From contig NZ_JAFFZO010000005.1 of NCBI RefSeq assembly GCF_016924145.1, forward strand, positions 62,001 to 126,000: a stretch of 64,000 nucleotides of DNA, in the 5' to 3' direction. How positions within the stretch are numbered: the first letter of the stretch is position 1; each line of letters opens with the position of its first letter. The notes beneath the pieces were generated by a model that made no database searches, was not told the origin of the DNA, and saw only the letters and a list, made by a program, of their open reading frames with translations. Below are positions 25,917 to 35,683 of this stretch, one piece after another. This DNA is from Amphritea pacifica. GTDB lineage: Bacteria; Pseudomonadota; Gammaproteobacteria; Pseudomonadales; Balneatricaceae. The position numbers and the translations under genes are program-made.

Positions 25917-27224
25917 ATGTTGATTAAACTGACAGGGATCGCGCTGTTAACAGGACTGTTTTGTACTCACGGCTATGCTTCCGAGAGTGGTGCCGCGCTG
26001 ATCAAAGCGTTGCTGGATGAAGGGCGCTTCAATGAAGCGTACGATCTTTCGATGACCTATCTGCAGGGGTTTGAAGGCGATCCGGAGTTCGACTTTCAAT
26101 ATGGTGTTGCTGCCATCGACAGTGGTAATGTCAGCGAAGGTGTTTTTGCCCTCGAGCGGGTTGCATTTTCCGATCCGAAAAACCCTCTGGTGCGGCTTGA
26201 ACTGGCCCGGGGCTACTATCTGTTACAGCAGTTTGATAAGGCTCAACAACTGTTTGAACAGGTGCTGTTACTCAATCCGCCGGACAATGTCCGTATCCGT
26301 ATCGCACAATATCTGGATCTGATTGAGAAGAAGCAATCCTTTCCCGCGACCCGGGTTAAAAGCTTCGTTGAGATCTGGCGCGGCTATGACAGCAATATTA
26401 ATTCCGGCCCCGAGTCGCAGACCCGTTTAGTGACGCTTACCAGCGATGCACTTGGCAGGGGAAACCAGTTTAACCGACTGCGAATGGGCACAACGATTGA
26501 GCATCAGTATGTGGCTGACCGGCAACTGGATTTTACCCTGAAAGGCGATTTCACACGCTACGATGACGAAATGGCACAGGACTACACTACCCTGTCTGTG
26601 TCGGGTGGGCATACCTGGATAGAACATCAGAACCGTTATCGACTGGGCGTTGATCTGCAGCATTTCAGTCGTGACGGTCAGCGTTACCGTGATCTGTTGG
26701 GCATAAATGGCAGCTGGACTCATTCACCGGATAATCAGTCACAGCTGCGCTTATATGGCGGGATAAATCTGTTGGAATATGCTGAAGATAGCTGGAAAGA
26801 TGCAACTCAGTATTATCTTGCAGGAAATTATCTGTTTACCGGCCGGGGCAACTGGAACCCCCTTTGGTTTGCCGGTGGTTTTGTTGGCCAGGAAACCCCG
26901 GATACCGCCGGAGTACTGGCAGATTCACAGGTTGGCCGTGTTTTCTGGGGATCCAATATTGGTGTTCAGTTAGAGCCCGGTAACGACCTTACCCTGACTC
27001 CTGTATTGACCTATCAGTCCAGCCACTACGCAGGTGATGACTGGATATATCAAGTCCGACGTCAAGACAACTTCGCCATTCTGAATATCAGTCTTGAATG
27101 GGCCGTCGAGAAAAACTGGACCGTATTGGCTGATTTAAGCTCTTACCATGCGGATTCCAATATTGAGCTATATGAGTATGACCGTCATCAGGGGATGCTG
27201 GGTCTGCGCTATAGCTTCAAGTGA
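25917..27224 (+). CDS. TPR-beta-barrel outer membrane protein, Slam (DUF560)-like
   Basis: A 435-residue exported protein: signal peptide about 1-22, TPR-type helices to about residue 140 (RLELARGYYLLQQFDKAQQL is a clear repeat), then a C-terminal half rich in alternating aromatic strands ending with LRYSFK, the usual last strand of a barrel. The junction EIWRGYDSNINSGPE matches the start of the DUF560 barrel in surface lipoprotein assembly modifiers, which move cargo across the outer membrane (type 11 secretion). The next gene, 10 bases downstream, encodes an exported FecR-domain protein that could be its cargo or partner. Family assignment is by pattern, not by search. Confidence 0.75.
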   Translation: MLIKLTGIALLTGLFCTHGYASESGAALIKALLDEGRFNEAYDLSMTYLQGFEGDPEFDFQYGVAAIDSGNVSEGVFALERVAFSDPKNPLVRLELARGYYLLQQFDKAQQLFEQVLLLNPPDNVRIRIAQYLDLIEKKQSFPATRVKSFVEIWRGYDSNINSGPESQTRLVTLTSDALGRGNQFNRLRMGTTIEHQYVADRQLDFTLKGDFTRYDDEMAQDYTTLSVSGGHTWIEHQNRYRLGVDLQHFSRDGQRYRDLLGINGSWTHSPDNQSQLRLYGGINLLEYAEDSWKDATQYYLAGNYLFTGRGNWNPLWFAGGFVGQETPDTAGVLADSQVGRVFWGSNIGVQLEPGNDLTLTPVLTYQSSHYAGDDWIYQVRRQDNFAILNISLEWAVEKNWTVLADLSSYHADSNIELYEYDRHQGMLGLRYSFK

Positions 27225-27233
27225 GGTAGATTT

Positions 27234-28907
27234 ATGAAGTCTATGCTGTTTAGCCTGATATTAATGTTGTGCTCGGGAGCGGTCTCTGCCGCCGAAGCTG
27301 TTGCCAGTGTGATATTGAGTTTCGGTGAGAATGTTGCGGTGGCTGCAGATGGTAGTGAGAGGGTGTTGAAACGGCACTCTGACATCTATGCCAATGATTT
27401 ATTAAAAACCGGACCAGGAGGGCGGCTGCAGTTGCGGTTCAGCGATAACTCCCGGCTGGCGCTGAAAGCTGCTACTGAGTTTCGTATTGCGGAGTATCAG
27501 TTTGAGCAAAAGAAGCCGGAGGAGGGTAAAGCCCTCTTTCAGTTGCTAAAAGGGGGGATGCGGACGATTTCAGGTCAGATTGGCAAGCCGAACAAAGACA
27601 ATTATCGTCTGGAAACGACGGTGGCCACCATCGGTATTCGTGGCACTCATTATGGTGTTGAATACACCGATAAGGGTATCTATTGTGAAACCGTCGAGGG
27701 TGCCATTCAGGTTACCAATGATCATCAGACTATTCTGGTAAGTGCCGGGGAAGGCGCCTGGTGGGGTACTAATGGCGATGTGAGAAAGGGCAATGCAACC
27801 GGGCAGACAGGGGATTATATCCTGCGCAAAAAAGTCCACTCTGATGCACTCACCTCCAATGAGCAAAACGAAGAGTCAGAGGAAGACAACAAACTGACGG
27901 GCACCATTCCGGCGACGGACCCCGAACTTGAAGGGGACTATTCCGATGATGGGCGTTCCGGCCAGCCGGAACTGCCCGATCCTACCGGTAATAGTAGCAG
28001 AGCACCGGATGGCGCTCTGGTTGCTGTTGCCTTTACCCGGGATGATAAGGCCAAAGGGTACCTGTCCGGGAATGGCTCGGTTGTGGCGGGCAGCGCTTCT
28101 GCTATCGCTATCGATAACAGTGCCGGTGGTCTGGTGACGGGTATCAGCTACAAGGACAATAAGCCGAATACCACGCTCCATGCCTGCTCCCCCTGTATTT
28201 TTACCGGTGGTGACGACACCGGCTTTGTCTCCGGCAGCGGTACTGCAACCCTGGGGGGGGCTGAGATCTCCTGGGGGCGCTGGAATGCAGGGTTTGAGCT
28301 GAAAGAGAATAATACCGTTCAGACTCTGGCGGGTGGTTTCCACTACATGTATAGCGATAGCCTGACGACTCAGGCACAGCTTGATGCGCTGACAACGGCG
28401 CGCAGTGGCTCTTATCTGTATACCTTTACCAATGGCTCAACCAGTTTGACTGCGCCGCAGATCGAAACCGGGGCGAGCGGATCACTGGTTGGATATGGCA
28501 GCGGTGCAGTCGCCCCTGGACGTGTTTACGGGGGGACCTATGTGCTGGTGAACTGGGATTCGCTTGAGATCGAACAGGTTAGTATTAAAGCCGATGTAAA
28601 TGATGGCACCGGTATTCGCAGCTTTAACCTGACTGAGGCGGTTGATAAGCAGGGTGCCAGTGTGAAAACATCGCTGAATGATGTCCTGCAGGGAGGGGAG
28701 TTAACGCTTGCCGGTAGCTGCAGTGGCGGCCAGTGCACCGTGGCAGGGAACGATACTACGATGAGTGGTCAGATGACCTTTGATCTGGTTGGAAGTCGGG
28801 CCGATGGTGCGATTTCCTCTTATGGTGCATCAGGGTCCAGCCCTGTAAATCAGGATATTACGGTGGTTGGAACGGTGCTGCTGGATAGCAGTGGTCCAGC
28901 CCCTTAA
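27234..28907 (+). CDS. exported FecR-domain protein with beta-rich C-terminus
   Basis: A 557-residue protein with a signal peptide (1-20). The FecR domain (about 40-180) contains the hallmark ETTVATIGIRGTHYGVEY and the preceding D-L-L-K-T-G-P-G-G-R-L-Q-L-R-F segment. An acidic linker (EQNEESEEDNKLTG) leads to a Gly/Ser-rich beta region (about 230-557) with repeated strand pairs such as LVGYGSGAVAPGRVYGGTYVLVNWDS. No membrane helix is seen, so it is not a classical FecR anti-sigma regulator. The coupling with the upstream barrel protein suggests a secreted or surface-exposed partner. FecR-domain proteins are also often linked with CHASE2 cyclases, and one lies 1 kb away. Confidence 0.78.
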   Translation: MKSMLFSLILMLCSGAVSAAEAVASVILSFGENVAVAADGSERVLKRHSDIYANDLLKTGPGGRLQLRFSDNSRLALKAATEFRIAEYQFEQKKPEEGKALFQLLKGGMRTISGQIGKPNKDNYRLETTVATIGIRGTHYGVEYTDKGIYCETVEGAIQVTNDHQTILVSAGEGAWWGTNGDVRKGNATGQTGDYILRKKVHSDALTSNEQNEESEEDNKLTGTIPATDPELEGDYSDDGRSGQPELPDPTGNSSRAPDGALVAVAFTRDDKAKGYLSGNGSVVAGSASAIAIDNSAGGLVTGISYKDNKPNTTLHACSPCIFTGGDDTGFVSGSGTATLGGAEISWGRWNAGFELKENNTVQTLAGGFHYMYSDSLTTQAQLDALTTARSGSYLYTFTNGSTSLTAPQIETGASGSLVGYGSGAVAPGRVYGGTYVLVNWDSLEIEQVSIKADVNDGTGIRSFNLTEAVDKQGASVKTSLNDVLQGGELTLAGSCSGGQCTVAGNDTTMSGQMTFDLVGSRADGAISSYGASGSSPVNQDITVVGTVLLDSSGPAP

Positions 28908-28942
28908 CGTCCCCTTGCCTTAATGGATCATTGAACCTTTGA

Positions 28943-29704
28943 TCAATCCAGGGTGATGACCTCGCCCTGATGCAGCCGGTCGATCTGCCGCTGTGGTAAC
29001 AGCCGGCGGCACTGTTGCATGATGCTATCTTCCACTCCCGGCTTCAGGTGGGTTATCGCTATACGGGGATTGTGCTCCAACTGGTCCAACTGACCAGTCA
29101 GCAGTGATGGTGTGAGATGGCCACTGGCTCTGGCTAACTTGTCGGACTCATCAGCAAAGGATACATCGATAATCAGCAGATCGGGTTTGCGCTGATTCAG
29201 AATAGGCCAGAGTTTATCATTGGTGCCAGTATCGCCGGTAAACACAAAGCTGTTGTGGCCATTATTAATCAGGTAGCCGACGGTCGGGGTTGGATGTTCC
29301 GCCGGTATGACTTCGACCGTTTTATCCTGAATTGTCAGCACGTCGCCGACCTCAATCGGGTGCAGATTGATGATGGGCTGCTGTTCGGGAAGCTGGGTGT
29401 AGTCGGGCCAGATAGTCCAGTTAAAAACATGCTGTTCAAGTGCGCTGATCACCGCCGGTTGAGCGTATACATTGACAGGCTTCCGGTGACTATCAAAGAT
29501 GGTGGCCAGCATCAGCGGCAAGCCGATAATGTGGTCCAGATGGCCGTGGGTAATAACGACATCGCGGATACCCAGCAGTCGTTCCATCGATAGCAGCTCG
29601 ACCCCGGTGCCGGCATCCAGCAGAAGGGAGTCATCTATCAGAAACGTTGTGGTTTTCAGTCCCGGACCAATACCACCGCTACATCCCAGAATCTCAATTT
29701 TCAC
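28943..29704 (-). CDS. MBL-fold hydrolase, class II cAMP phosphodiesterase-like
   Basis: A 253-residue metallo-beta-lactamase-fold protein. The zinc motif is THGHLDH (about residues 51-57), a later FTGDTGTN supplies the bridging Asp, and AITHLKP the last His. KIEILGCSGG at the start and THGHLDHIIGLPL are typical of the class II cyclic-nucleotide phosphodiesterases (yeast PDE1/Vibrio CpdP group). I chose the GTG at 29704 because GGAGA lies just before it; an upstream GTG at 29728 has no such site. Convergent with the FecR gene and divergent from an adenylate cyclase gene, so it may hydrolyse the cyclase product. Confidence 0.8.
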   Translation of the reverse strand: MKIEILGCSGGIGPGLKTTTFLIDDSLLLDAGTGVELLSMERLLGIRDVVITHGHLDHIIGLPLMLATIFDSHRKPVNVYAQPAVISALEQHVFNWTIWPDYTQLPEQQPIINLHPIEVGDVLTIQDKTVEVIPAEHPTPTVGYLINNGHNSFVFTGDTGTNDKLWPILNQRKPDLLIIDVSFADESDKLARASGHLTPSLLTGQLDQLEHNPRIAITHLKPGVEDSIMQQCRRLLPQRQIDRLHQGEVITLD

Positions 29705-29950
29705 GTATATCTCCGACTGTGCAGACACAGGCTTTTCATTCTAATACCCCGGCATACTGTTTCTTTTATAACACAGAGGCCGCTTGGCATACAGTTAGCT
29801 TAAACCATTATAGAGATAAGTTCTGTACTAAAAATGAGAGGTTCGCTACAACCTGGGGCTGGTTGCAGGATATGATAGGGGGGAGCTCAATTAAGGTCAG
29901 ATAGCCTGGGGCTGGATAACCCCTGTTGATATTCACTATCGGTATAAGCA

Positions 29951-32146
29951 ATGAAACAGCGCAAAACCCGTACACTGATGGGCATCATACTGACGTTGTT
30001 GATGTTGATTCCTGTCTTTCAGGACAGCCGACCTGCCTTGCTGCAGCGTTTTGAGTACGATCTCTATGATATTCGTCTGAAGCACTTTGCAAAGCGGGAA
30101 CAGGACCCGCGTATTGTTATCGTTGATGTGGATGAAAAGAGTCTTGCTGAGCAGGGACGGTGGCCCTGGAACCGGGCGAAGCTTGCACAGTTGCTGGACC
30201 AGCTGTTTGATCATTATGGTGTCGCTATCGCGGGATTTGACATGGTGTTCTCCGAAGCCGATAGCAGTATCGATCTGGAGCAATTAGCAACGCTGTTGCT
30301 GGAGGCGGATCAGATTCCCGATCTGCAGCGCATTTTAAAACAGCTTAATCCTGACCAGCGGCTGGCAGCAGCCATCCGCGAGCGTCCGGTGGTGCTGGGC
30401 TACTCCTTCGACCGCAGTGATCGTCAGCTGCAGGCCGGTGATCCCGGCATCGCGGTGGTTCATTCGTCCCCTTTGCTTGATCAGCAACCGATCCCCCGGG
30501 CTTCCGGTATTATTGCCAGCGTTGATGGGCTCCACAGTCAACAGGCTTATAGCGGCTTTTTCGACAACCCGATGGTGGACAGTGACGGGGTTTACCGCAG
30601 GGTGCCTATGTTGCAGATGTATCAGGGGCAGTATTATCCCTCGCTTTCGCTGGCGATCTGGCTGGCGCTGTTTGATGAGCGACAGGTAATCCCGGAATTC
30701 GAAGCCGATCTTTTTGGTGATCATCAGGCATTAGTGTCGATCAGTGCTGGTGGTCAGAAGATCCCTGTGGATAGTTCTGCAGCTATGCTGGTGCCTTATC
30801 GGGGCGGAAAAGGCAGCTTTCCCTACATCTCGGCAACGGATGTGATGAATGGCCTGGCGGAGCCTGCCCAGCTAAACGGCGCGATCGTGCTGATCGGTAC
30901 CAGTGCGGCAGGTTTACTTGATCTTCGGGTCACCCCTGTCAGTAGCCGTTATCCCGGAGTGGAAGTACATGCCAACATTCTCTCGGGGTTGCTGGATAAT
31001 CGCATTTTCAGCGAACCGGATTACACCGTCGCGGTGGAAATTATGCAGTTACTGATCAGTGGCATTTTGTTGTCGGTTCTGATCCCCCGCAGCTCAGTTA
31101 CCTCCTCAACCCTGATTACTCTGGGGTGGGCTGCCTGTCTGACCGCTTTCAACCTGTATGCCTGGCAGAGTCTTTACTGGGTTCTTCCTCTGGGTTACAC
31201 ACTGTTTCTGGTGTTACTGCTTTATCTGTTTCAGCAAACCACCGGCTACTTTTTCGAAACACGCAATGTAAAACAGCTGGCGGGACAGTTTGGTCACTAT
31301 ATTCCCCCCGAAGTAGTGCGGGAGCTGGGTAGGCAGGAAGAGGGGGTACATCTGAGCGGTGAAAACCGGGATATGACGATTTTTTTCTCTGATATCAGGG
31401 GGTTTACGCGTATCTCTGAACAGTTGACACCGCAGCAACTGACCCGAATGATGAATATCTATCTGACCGAAATGACCCATATTATTCATCAGCAACATGG
31501 TACGGTTGATAAATATATTGGCGATGCGGTTATGGCGTTCTGGGGGGCACCACTGAAGGATGATGATCATGCCCGGCACGGCCTGGATGCTGCGCTGGCG
31601 ATGCTGCAGCAACTGCCAATCGTTAATCAGCGTTTAGTTGCTGAGGGGCTGCCTGAAGTTGAAATAGGTATCGGTCTGCATGCTGGTATCATGAGTGTCG
31701 GCAACATGGGCTCTGAGTTTCGCATGGCCTATACCGTGATGGGGGATGCGGTCAATCTCGCCTCCCGGCTGGAGGGCCTGACCCGGTTTTACGGCTGTCC
31801 GTTGCTGGTCAGCGGCGAACTTTGTGAACGCTTGCCCGGTTATCTCTACAGGCAGATCGATCGGGTGCAGGTGAAAGGGCGCCTCGAGCCAGTCGAGCTG
31901 TTTCAGCCGATCTCTGTCGCTAACACTGAGGACGCTGATCTGGCCGAGCGGGTGGCGTCGTTTAATCAGGGGGTTGCTCTTTATCGTGAGCAACAGTGGG
32001 CGTCTGCCCGGGAACGGTTTCAGCAATGGCTGACGCATGCTCCATCCGACAGCGTCGCAACGATCTATCTGCAGCGTATCGCTGAGTTAGAACAAAACAG
32101 TCCTGGAAAAGAGTGGCATGCTGTGTTCAGTCATCAGCTAAAATAG
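29951..32146 (+). CDS. CHASE2-domain adenylate/guanylate cyclase
   Basis: A 731-residue membrane receptor cyclase. One helix at about 8-24, then the extracytoplasmic CHASE2 domain (about 30-345, with RIVIVDVDEKSLAEQGRWPW near the start), three helices between about 360 and 435, and a class III cyclase domain from about residue 470 (DMTIFFSDIRGFTR, metal Asp; KYIGDAVMAFWGAP, purine-selecting Lys; YTVMGDAVNLASRLEG). The Lys is characteristic of adenylate cyclases. A short TPR-like tail ends the protein. It senses an unknown envelope signal and makes a cyclic nucleotide. A FecR protein and a phosphodiesterase-like gene sit next to it. Confidence 0.93.
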   Translation: MKQRKTRTLMGIILTLLMLIPVFQDSRPALLQRFEYDLYDIRLKHFAKREQDPRIVIVDVDEKSLAEQGRWPWNRAKLAQLLDQLFDHYGVAIAGFDMVFSEADSSIDLEQLATLLLEADQIPDLQRILKQLNPDQRLAAAIRERPVVLGYSFDRSDRQLQAGDPGIAVVHSSPLLDQQPIPRASGIIASVDGLHSQQAYSGFFDNPMVDSDGVYRRVPMLQMYQGQYYPSLSLAIWLALFDERQVIPEFEADLFGDHQALVSISAGGQKIPVDSSAAMLVPYRGGKGSFPYISATDVMNGLAEPAQLNGAIVLIGTSAAGLLDLRVTPVSSRYPGVEVHANILSGLLDNRIFSEPDYTVAVEIMQLLISGILLSVLIPRSSVTSSTLITLGWAACLTAFNLYAWQSLYWVLPLGYTLFLVLLLYLFQQTTGYFFETRNVKQLAGQFGHYIPPEVVRELGRQEEGVHLSGENRDMTIFFSDIRGFTRISEQLTPQQLTRMMNIYLTEMTHIIHQQHGTVDKYIGDAVMAFWGAPLKDDDHARHGLDAALAMLQQLPIVNQRLVAEGLPEVEIGIGLHAGIMSVGNMGSEFRMAYTVMGDAVNLASRLEGLTRFYGCPLLVSGELCERLPGYLYRQIDRVQVKGRLEPVELFQPISVANTEDADLAERVASFNQGVALYREQQWASARERFQQWLTHAPSDSVATIYLQRIAELEQNSPGKEWHAVFSHQLK

Positions 32147-32160
32147 CCCGCGGCTGTCCG

Positions 32161-33756
32161 TTACTGAACAAGCCCGGGAAGGGTGGTCAGATCAACCTGA
32201 TCGATCTGTCTGGGGGCCATATGGCGGTTAGCGTATTCAAGATAGGCTCCGCTCTCAACAAAGATAGTGAACAGATTCGCGTCGAGGTGATCATCCTCAA
32301 CCATGCGGCCGATGATGTTCATCGCCTGAGATAACAGCATCCCCTTTTTATAGGGGCGGTCCGGGGAGGTCAGCGCTTCAAATATATCAGCAATACACAT
32401 AATTCTGGCACGTAACGATATCTGATCACCTTTCAATCCTCTGGGGTAGCCGCTTCCGTCCAGGTGTTCATGATGATTGCAGGCAATCTCAGGCACCTGG
32501 GCTAAGTGCTTTGGGTAGGGAAGGGACTCCAGCATATCGATAGTGACTTTGATATGGTCCCGCATCACCTGAATCTCGCTGGGCAGCAAAGTGCCTTTGC
32601 GAATACAGAGGTTTTCTGTCTCATCTTCCGTCAGCAGCTGGCGCAGGTTACCATCGTTGTCGGTCCAGGTTATTGCCGCAATCTGTCTGATGCGGTCGAC
32701 ATCCTCATCAGCCATAAATTCAGAACCGGTGTTACTCTGTTTCAGGAAAGCGATCTCCTCGTCGAGTTTACTGCACCGCTCTTCCATCTGCTTCTCCGCA
32801 AGCTTAGCTTCCGCAGCGGAAAGCCCGTGTAGCCTGCGGTAATGATCCAGCTGCAGCTGCAGTTTATATTCACGGAAGCGGGATTCCAGCAGCTCGATGC
32901 GATCAAACATCGTGTGCAGCTTAGTGGCTTTGTCGATAATGTATTCGGGAGAGGTTATTTTGCCGCAGTCGTGAAGCCAGGCTGCAATACGCAGTTCATA
33001 CATCTCCTGGTTATTAAACTGTGTATCAGCATATTTGTTTCTGACACTTTCGTTGACCGCTTCAGCCAGTAACATAGCGATCTCCGGGACCTGCTCACAG
33101 TGCTTCCCGGTCACCGGGGATTTGTGGTCAATGGCGCGTCCCATCAGTTTGATAAAGGATTCAAACAGCTCTCTCTGAGCATCAATCAGTCGTCGTTTTG
33201 TCAGTACGGTAGCGGCCAGAGAAGCCAGGGATTCGACCAGATGTTGCTGGTCCGCCGGGAAGGCGATCACCTGATTATCGGCGTTCATCGCATTGATCAG
33301 CTGGAGAACACCGATAATCTCACCTTCATGGTCCACCAGAGGTACACAGAGGAAGGATTTTGATCGATAGTTCAACTGCTTATCAAATTTACGCGTACCG
33401 GAGAAATCGTATTTATCGGAGCTGTAAGCATCCGCAATATTGATCGTTTCCCGCTGCACAAATGTTTGTACCACTACTAAGTTGGACGCTTGCTTCTGAG
33501 AGTTATAAATCTCTACTGTGGGCATATCCCGGGGTTTGCGGTGGATACCCAGTGAGCGGTTATGGAGAATGGTAAAATGGAGTTCGTTGTCATTCTCTTC
33601 ATTGCGGGTATAGAGGGTGCCGCCATCTGAATTGGTCAGATACATACAGCCCAGAATAATCCTGTCCAGTAACCTGATATGATCTGTTTCAGTGGTCAGA
33701 GCAGTTGTCAGATCTGCAAGCTGATTGATGATTTCATGTGTATCCAGATGATGCAT
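32161..33756 (-). CDS. GAF/HD-GYP domain signalling protein
   Basis: A 531-residue cytoplasmic protein: a GAF domain (about 20-185, with FLCVPLVDHEGEIIGVLQLIN), a coiled linker, then an HD-GYP phosphodiesterase module in which HDCGK (about residue 265) and HHEHLDGSGYP (about residue 440) are intact. A helical insert of roughly 150 residues separates these motifs, longer than in a plain HD-GYP domain. It probably degrades cyclic di-GMP. Convergent with the cyclase gene, separated by 14 bases. I prefer the ATG at 33756 to an in-frame TTG at 33819. No strong ribosome-binding site is seen for either. Confidence 0.88.
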   Translation of the reverse strand: MHHLDTHEIINQLADLTTALTTETDHIRLLDRIILGCMYLTNSDGGTLYTRNEENDNELHFTILHNRSLGIHRKPRDMPTVEIYNSQKQASNLVVVQTFVQRETINIADAYSSDKYDFSGTRKFDKQLNYRSKSFLCVPLVDHEGEIIGVLQLINAMNADNQVIAFPADQQHLVESLASLAATVLTKRRLIDAQRELFESFIKLMGRAIDHKSPVTGKHCEQVPEIAMLLAEAVNESVRNKYADTQFNNQEMYELRIAAWLHDCGKITSPEYIIDKATKLHTMFDRIELLESRFREYKLQLQLDHYRRLHGLSAAEAKLAEKQMEERCSKLDEEIAFLKQSNTGSEFMADEDVDRIRQIAAITWTDNDGNLRQLLTEDETENLCIRKGTLLPSEIQVMRDHIKVTIDMLESLPYPKHLAQVPEIACNHHEHLDGSGYPRGLKGDQISLRARIMCIADIFEALTSPDRPYKKGMLLSQAMNIIGRMVEDDHLDANLFTIFVESGAYLEYANRHMAPRQIDQVDLTTLPGLVQ

Positions 33757-34037
33757 GTTTCTAACCAGTGATAGTCCTTGGGTTGAGTTAAATGTGACGT
33801 TGCTTGGGCTCAGTGTCAAGGTGAATAAAGCGCGAAACCGACTAATCGGGATAAGATTGTGATGAAAAGCTGAATATTGTCTATATCCAATGATTTTCTG
33901 CGTTTTTTGCGCTACTCCTTTGATAAATTGAGTTTTGAATCCCTGGGATAAGACCGCTTACAACGCAAGCTTGGGCTGCATCTATTGCGGTATACTCGCG
34001 TTTTTATAGCAGTATCAGAAAACCTTGAGGAGCTGTT

Positions 34038-34682
34038 ATGCTGAATATGGATTTCAACCAGTCGGTGAGTATTAGCACTCATCGACAGGGCTGGGTTGCC
34101 AGTCCTATGCCGGGTGTCTGGCGTAAACTGCTGGCGCGGGAGGACGCAGAGCAGGGGCATGCGACCAGTATTGTGCGTTATGATCCGGGAGCCAGTTTCT
34201 CCTCTCATGAGCATCCGAAAGGTGAAGAGATTCTGGTACTGCAGGGCGTGTTTTCTGATCAGAGTGGTGACTATGCTGCAGGCACCTATTTTCGTAACCC
34301 TGAAGGGTTTAGTCATGCACCTTTCAGTTGTGAAGGCTGCATTATTCTGGTGAAACTGCATCAGTTTCAGCCGGATGACCGGGCGCATCTGACTGTTCAG
34401 ACTAATACAGTGTCATGGGTATGGACAGATAGTGTACTGCAACGACTGGATCTGCATCAGCATAACGATGAGCAGGTGTTTATGCTCAAGAGTCAGGCCG
34501 ATGTGGAACTGGATCTGAGCAACGCCCTAAAGGGGCTGGAGCTGTTTGTGATTGAAGGAGAACTGTTTGAAAATCAGCAGCTCTTTTCGCAGGGCTGCTG
34601 GATTCGTCGTCCCCGTGCCGTTCACCGCTATCGTTTAGGCCCCGATACGCGGGTATGGATCAAGGTTAACCATCTGTACTGA
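34038..34682 (+). CDS. ChrR-like cupin protein
   Basis: A 214-residue protein of two cupin halves. The first half has GASFSSHEHPKGEEILVLQGVF (about residues 54-75), the metal-binding His-x-His-...-Glu pattern of ChrR C-terminal domains. The second half repeats the fold without the full metal set. There is no N-terminal zinc anti-sigma domain, so it is not a complete ChrR and no ECF sigma gene is adjacent. It may be a small-molecule-sensing or -processing cupin. Good GAGGAGC site before the ATG; the next gene starts one base after its stop, so the two are co-expressed. Confidence 0.8.
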   Translation: MLNMDFNQSVSISTHRQGWVASPMPGVWRKLLAREDAEQGHATSIVRYDPGASFSSHEHPKGEEILVLQGVFSDQSGDYAAGTYFRNPEGFSHAPFSCEGCIILVKLHQFQPDDRAHLTVQTNTVSWVWTDSVLQRLDLHQHNDEQVFMLKSQADVELDLSNALKGLELFVIEGELFENQQLFSQGCWIRRPRAVHRYRLGPDTRVWIKVNHLY

Positions 34683-34683
34683 T

Positions 34684-35529
34684 ATGCGTATTATTTTTAG
34701 CCGTAAAGGGTTTGATTCCTCGTCAGGCGGGTGCCCCAGCCCTGTGTTACCGGATGGGCGACTCGTCACACTGCCGATTCCCGATACCGGATCAAAGATC
34801 TGTTACCGTGATCTGCACATTGAAGGTATCAATACCGGACGTCTGGTATCACAGCTGAGCGGCGCCAAAATCAAAAGTAGCAGTACCGCTCATCTTGATC
34901 CCGATCTTATCAAAGGCCACTTGCCAAGGCTGGCAGGCTGGTGCCCATCGTTGGGGCAAACCGGATCAGCTCAGGGACATCTGAGAAACCAACAGGTTCA
35001 GCCCGGTGATCTGTTCCTCTTTTTTGGTCTGTTTCGCGAGGCTGAAATTTATCGGCGTCGCTGGCGCTTTATCTCCGGGACGACTGCCCGCCATCTGTTA
35101 TGGGGGTGGTTACAGATCGATGAGATTGTGCCGGTTGATCGTCTGACGCCGGGAGAGCGTCCCTGGCTGCAGGACCATCCCCATCTGCACGGCGTTCCCG
35201 ATAGTCATAACACCCTCTATCTGGCACGTCGGTCTCTCTCTTTACCGGGGTTGCAGCATATCCCCGGCAGCGGAGTTTTTGAGCGGTTTGCGTCAAAACT
35301 GCAATTGACACTGCCTGGCTCTCCTAAGCCCAGTATATGGCAGTTACCGACCTGGTTTTACCCTGCCGATCGCCCACCACTGAGCTATCACCACAACCCT
35401 GAACGGTGGCATCTAAAGCCGCAGCACTGCGTGCTAAAGGCAGTTGCCCGGGGACAGGAGTTTGTTCTGCAAGCCAGCCATTACCCGGAAAGCGGTGACT
35501 GGCTGCGTCAACTGTTTGCAGCCGACTAA
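34684..35529 (+). CDS. Nmad3-like putative nucleotide-modification protein
   Basis: A 281-residue protein beginning RIIFSRKGFDSSSGGCPSPV (residues 2-21) and continuing LPDGRLVTLPIPD. This start is, as far as I can recall, the hallmark of the Nmad3 domain (nucleotide-modification associated domain 3), predicted from gene neighbourhoods to take part in phage DNA base modification. No other modification enzyme is adjacent here; its only tight neighbour is the ChrR-like cupin. The conserved block GDLFLFFGLFREAE and the WLHxHPHLHG-type region are seen in the middle. Chromosomal copies are common but uncharacterised. Confidence 0.7.
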   Translation: MRIIFSRKGFDSSSGGCPSPVLPDGRLVTLPIPDTGSKICYRDLHIEGINTGRLVSQLSGAKIKSSSTAHLDPDLIKGHLPRLAGWCPSLGQTGSAQGHLRNQQVQPGDLFLFFGLFREAEIYRRRWRFISGTTARHLLWGWLQIDEIVPVDRLTPGERPWLQDHPHLHGVPDSHNTLYLARRSLSLPGLQHIPGSGVFERFASKLQLTLPGSPKPSIWQLPTWFYPADRPPLSYHHNPERWHLKPQHCVLKAVARGQEFVLQASHYPESGDWLRQLFAAD

Positions 35530-35683
35530 CTAAATTGTGAAGTGCTTAAGCACCGGGTTCCGGATTTATATATGTATAGAAATACTATTGATTGTTGATA
35601 TTTACATTGTGCTGTATAGCCTCAGATAATCTTAATATAATGGAGTAATATGAAAAGCATCTTGGACACAAGGGATTGAAACT

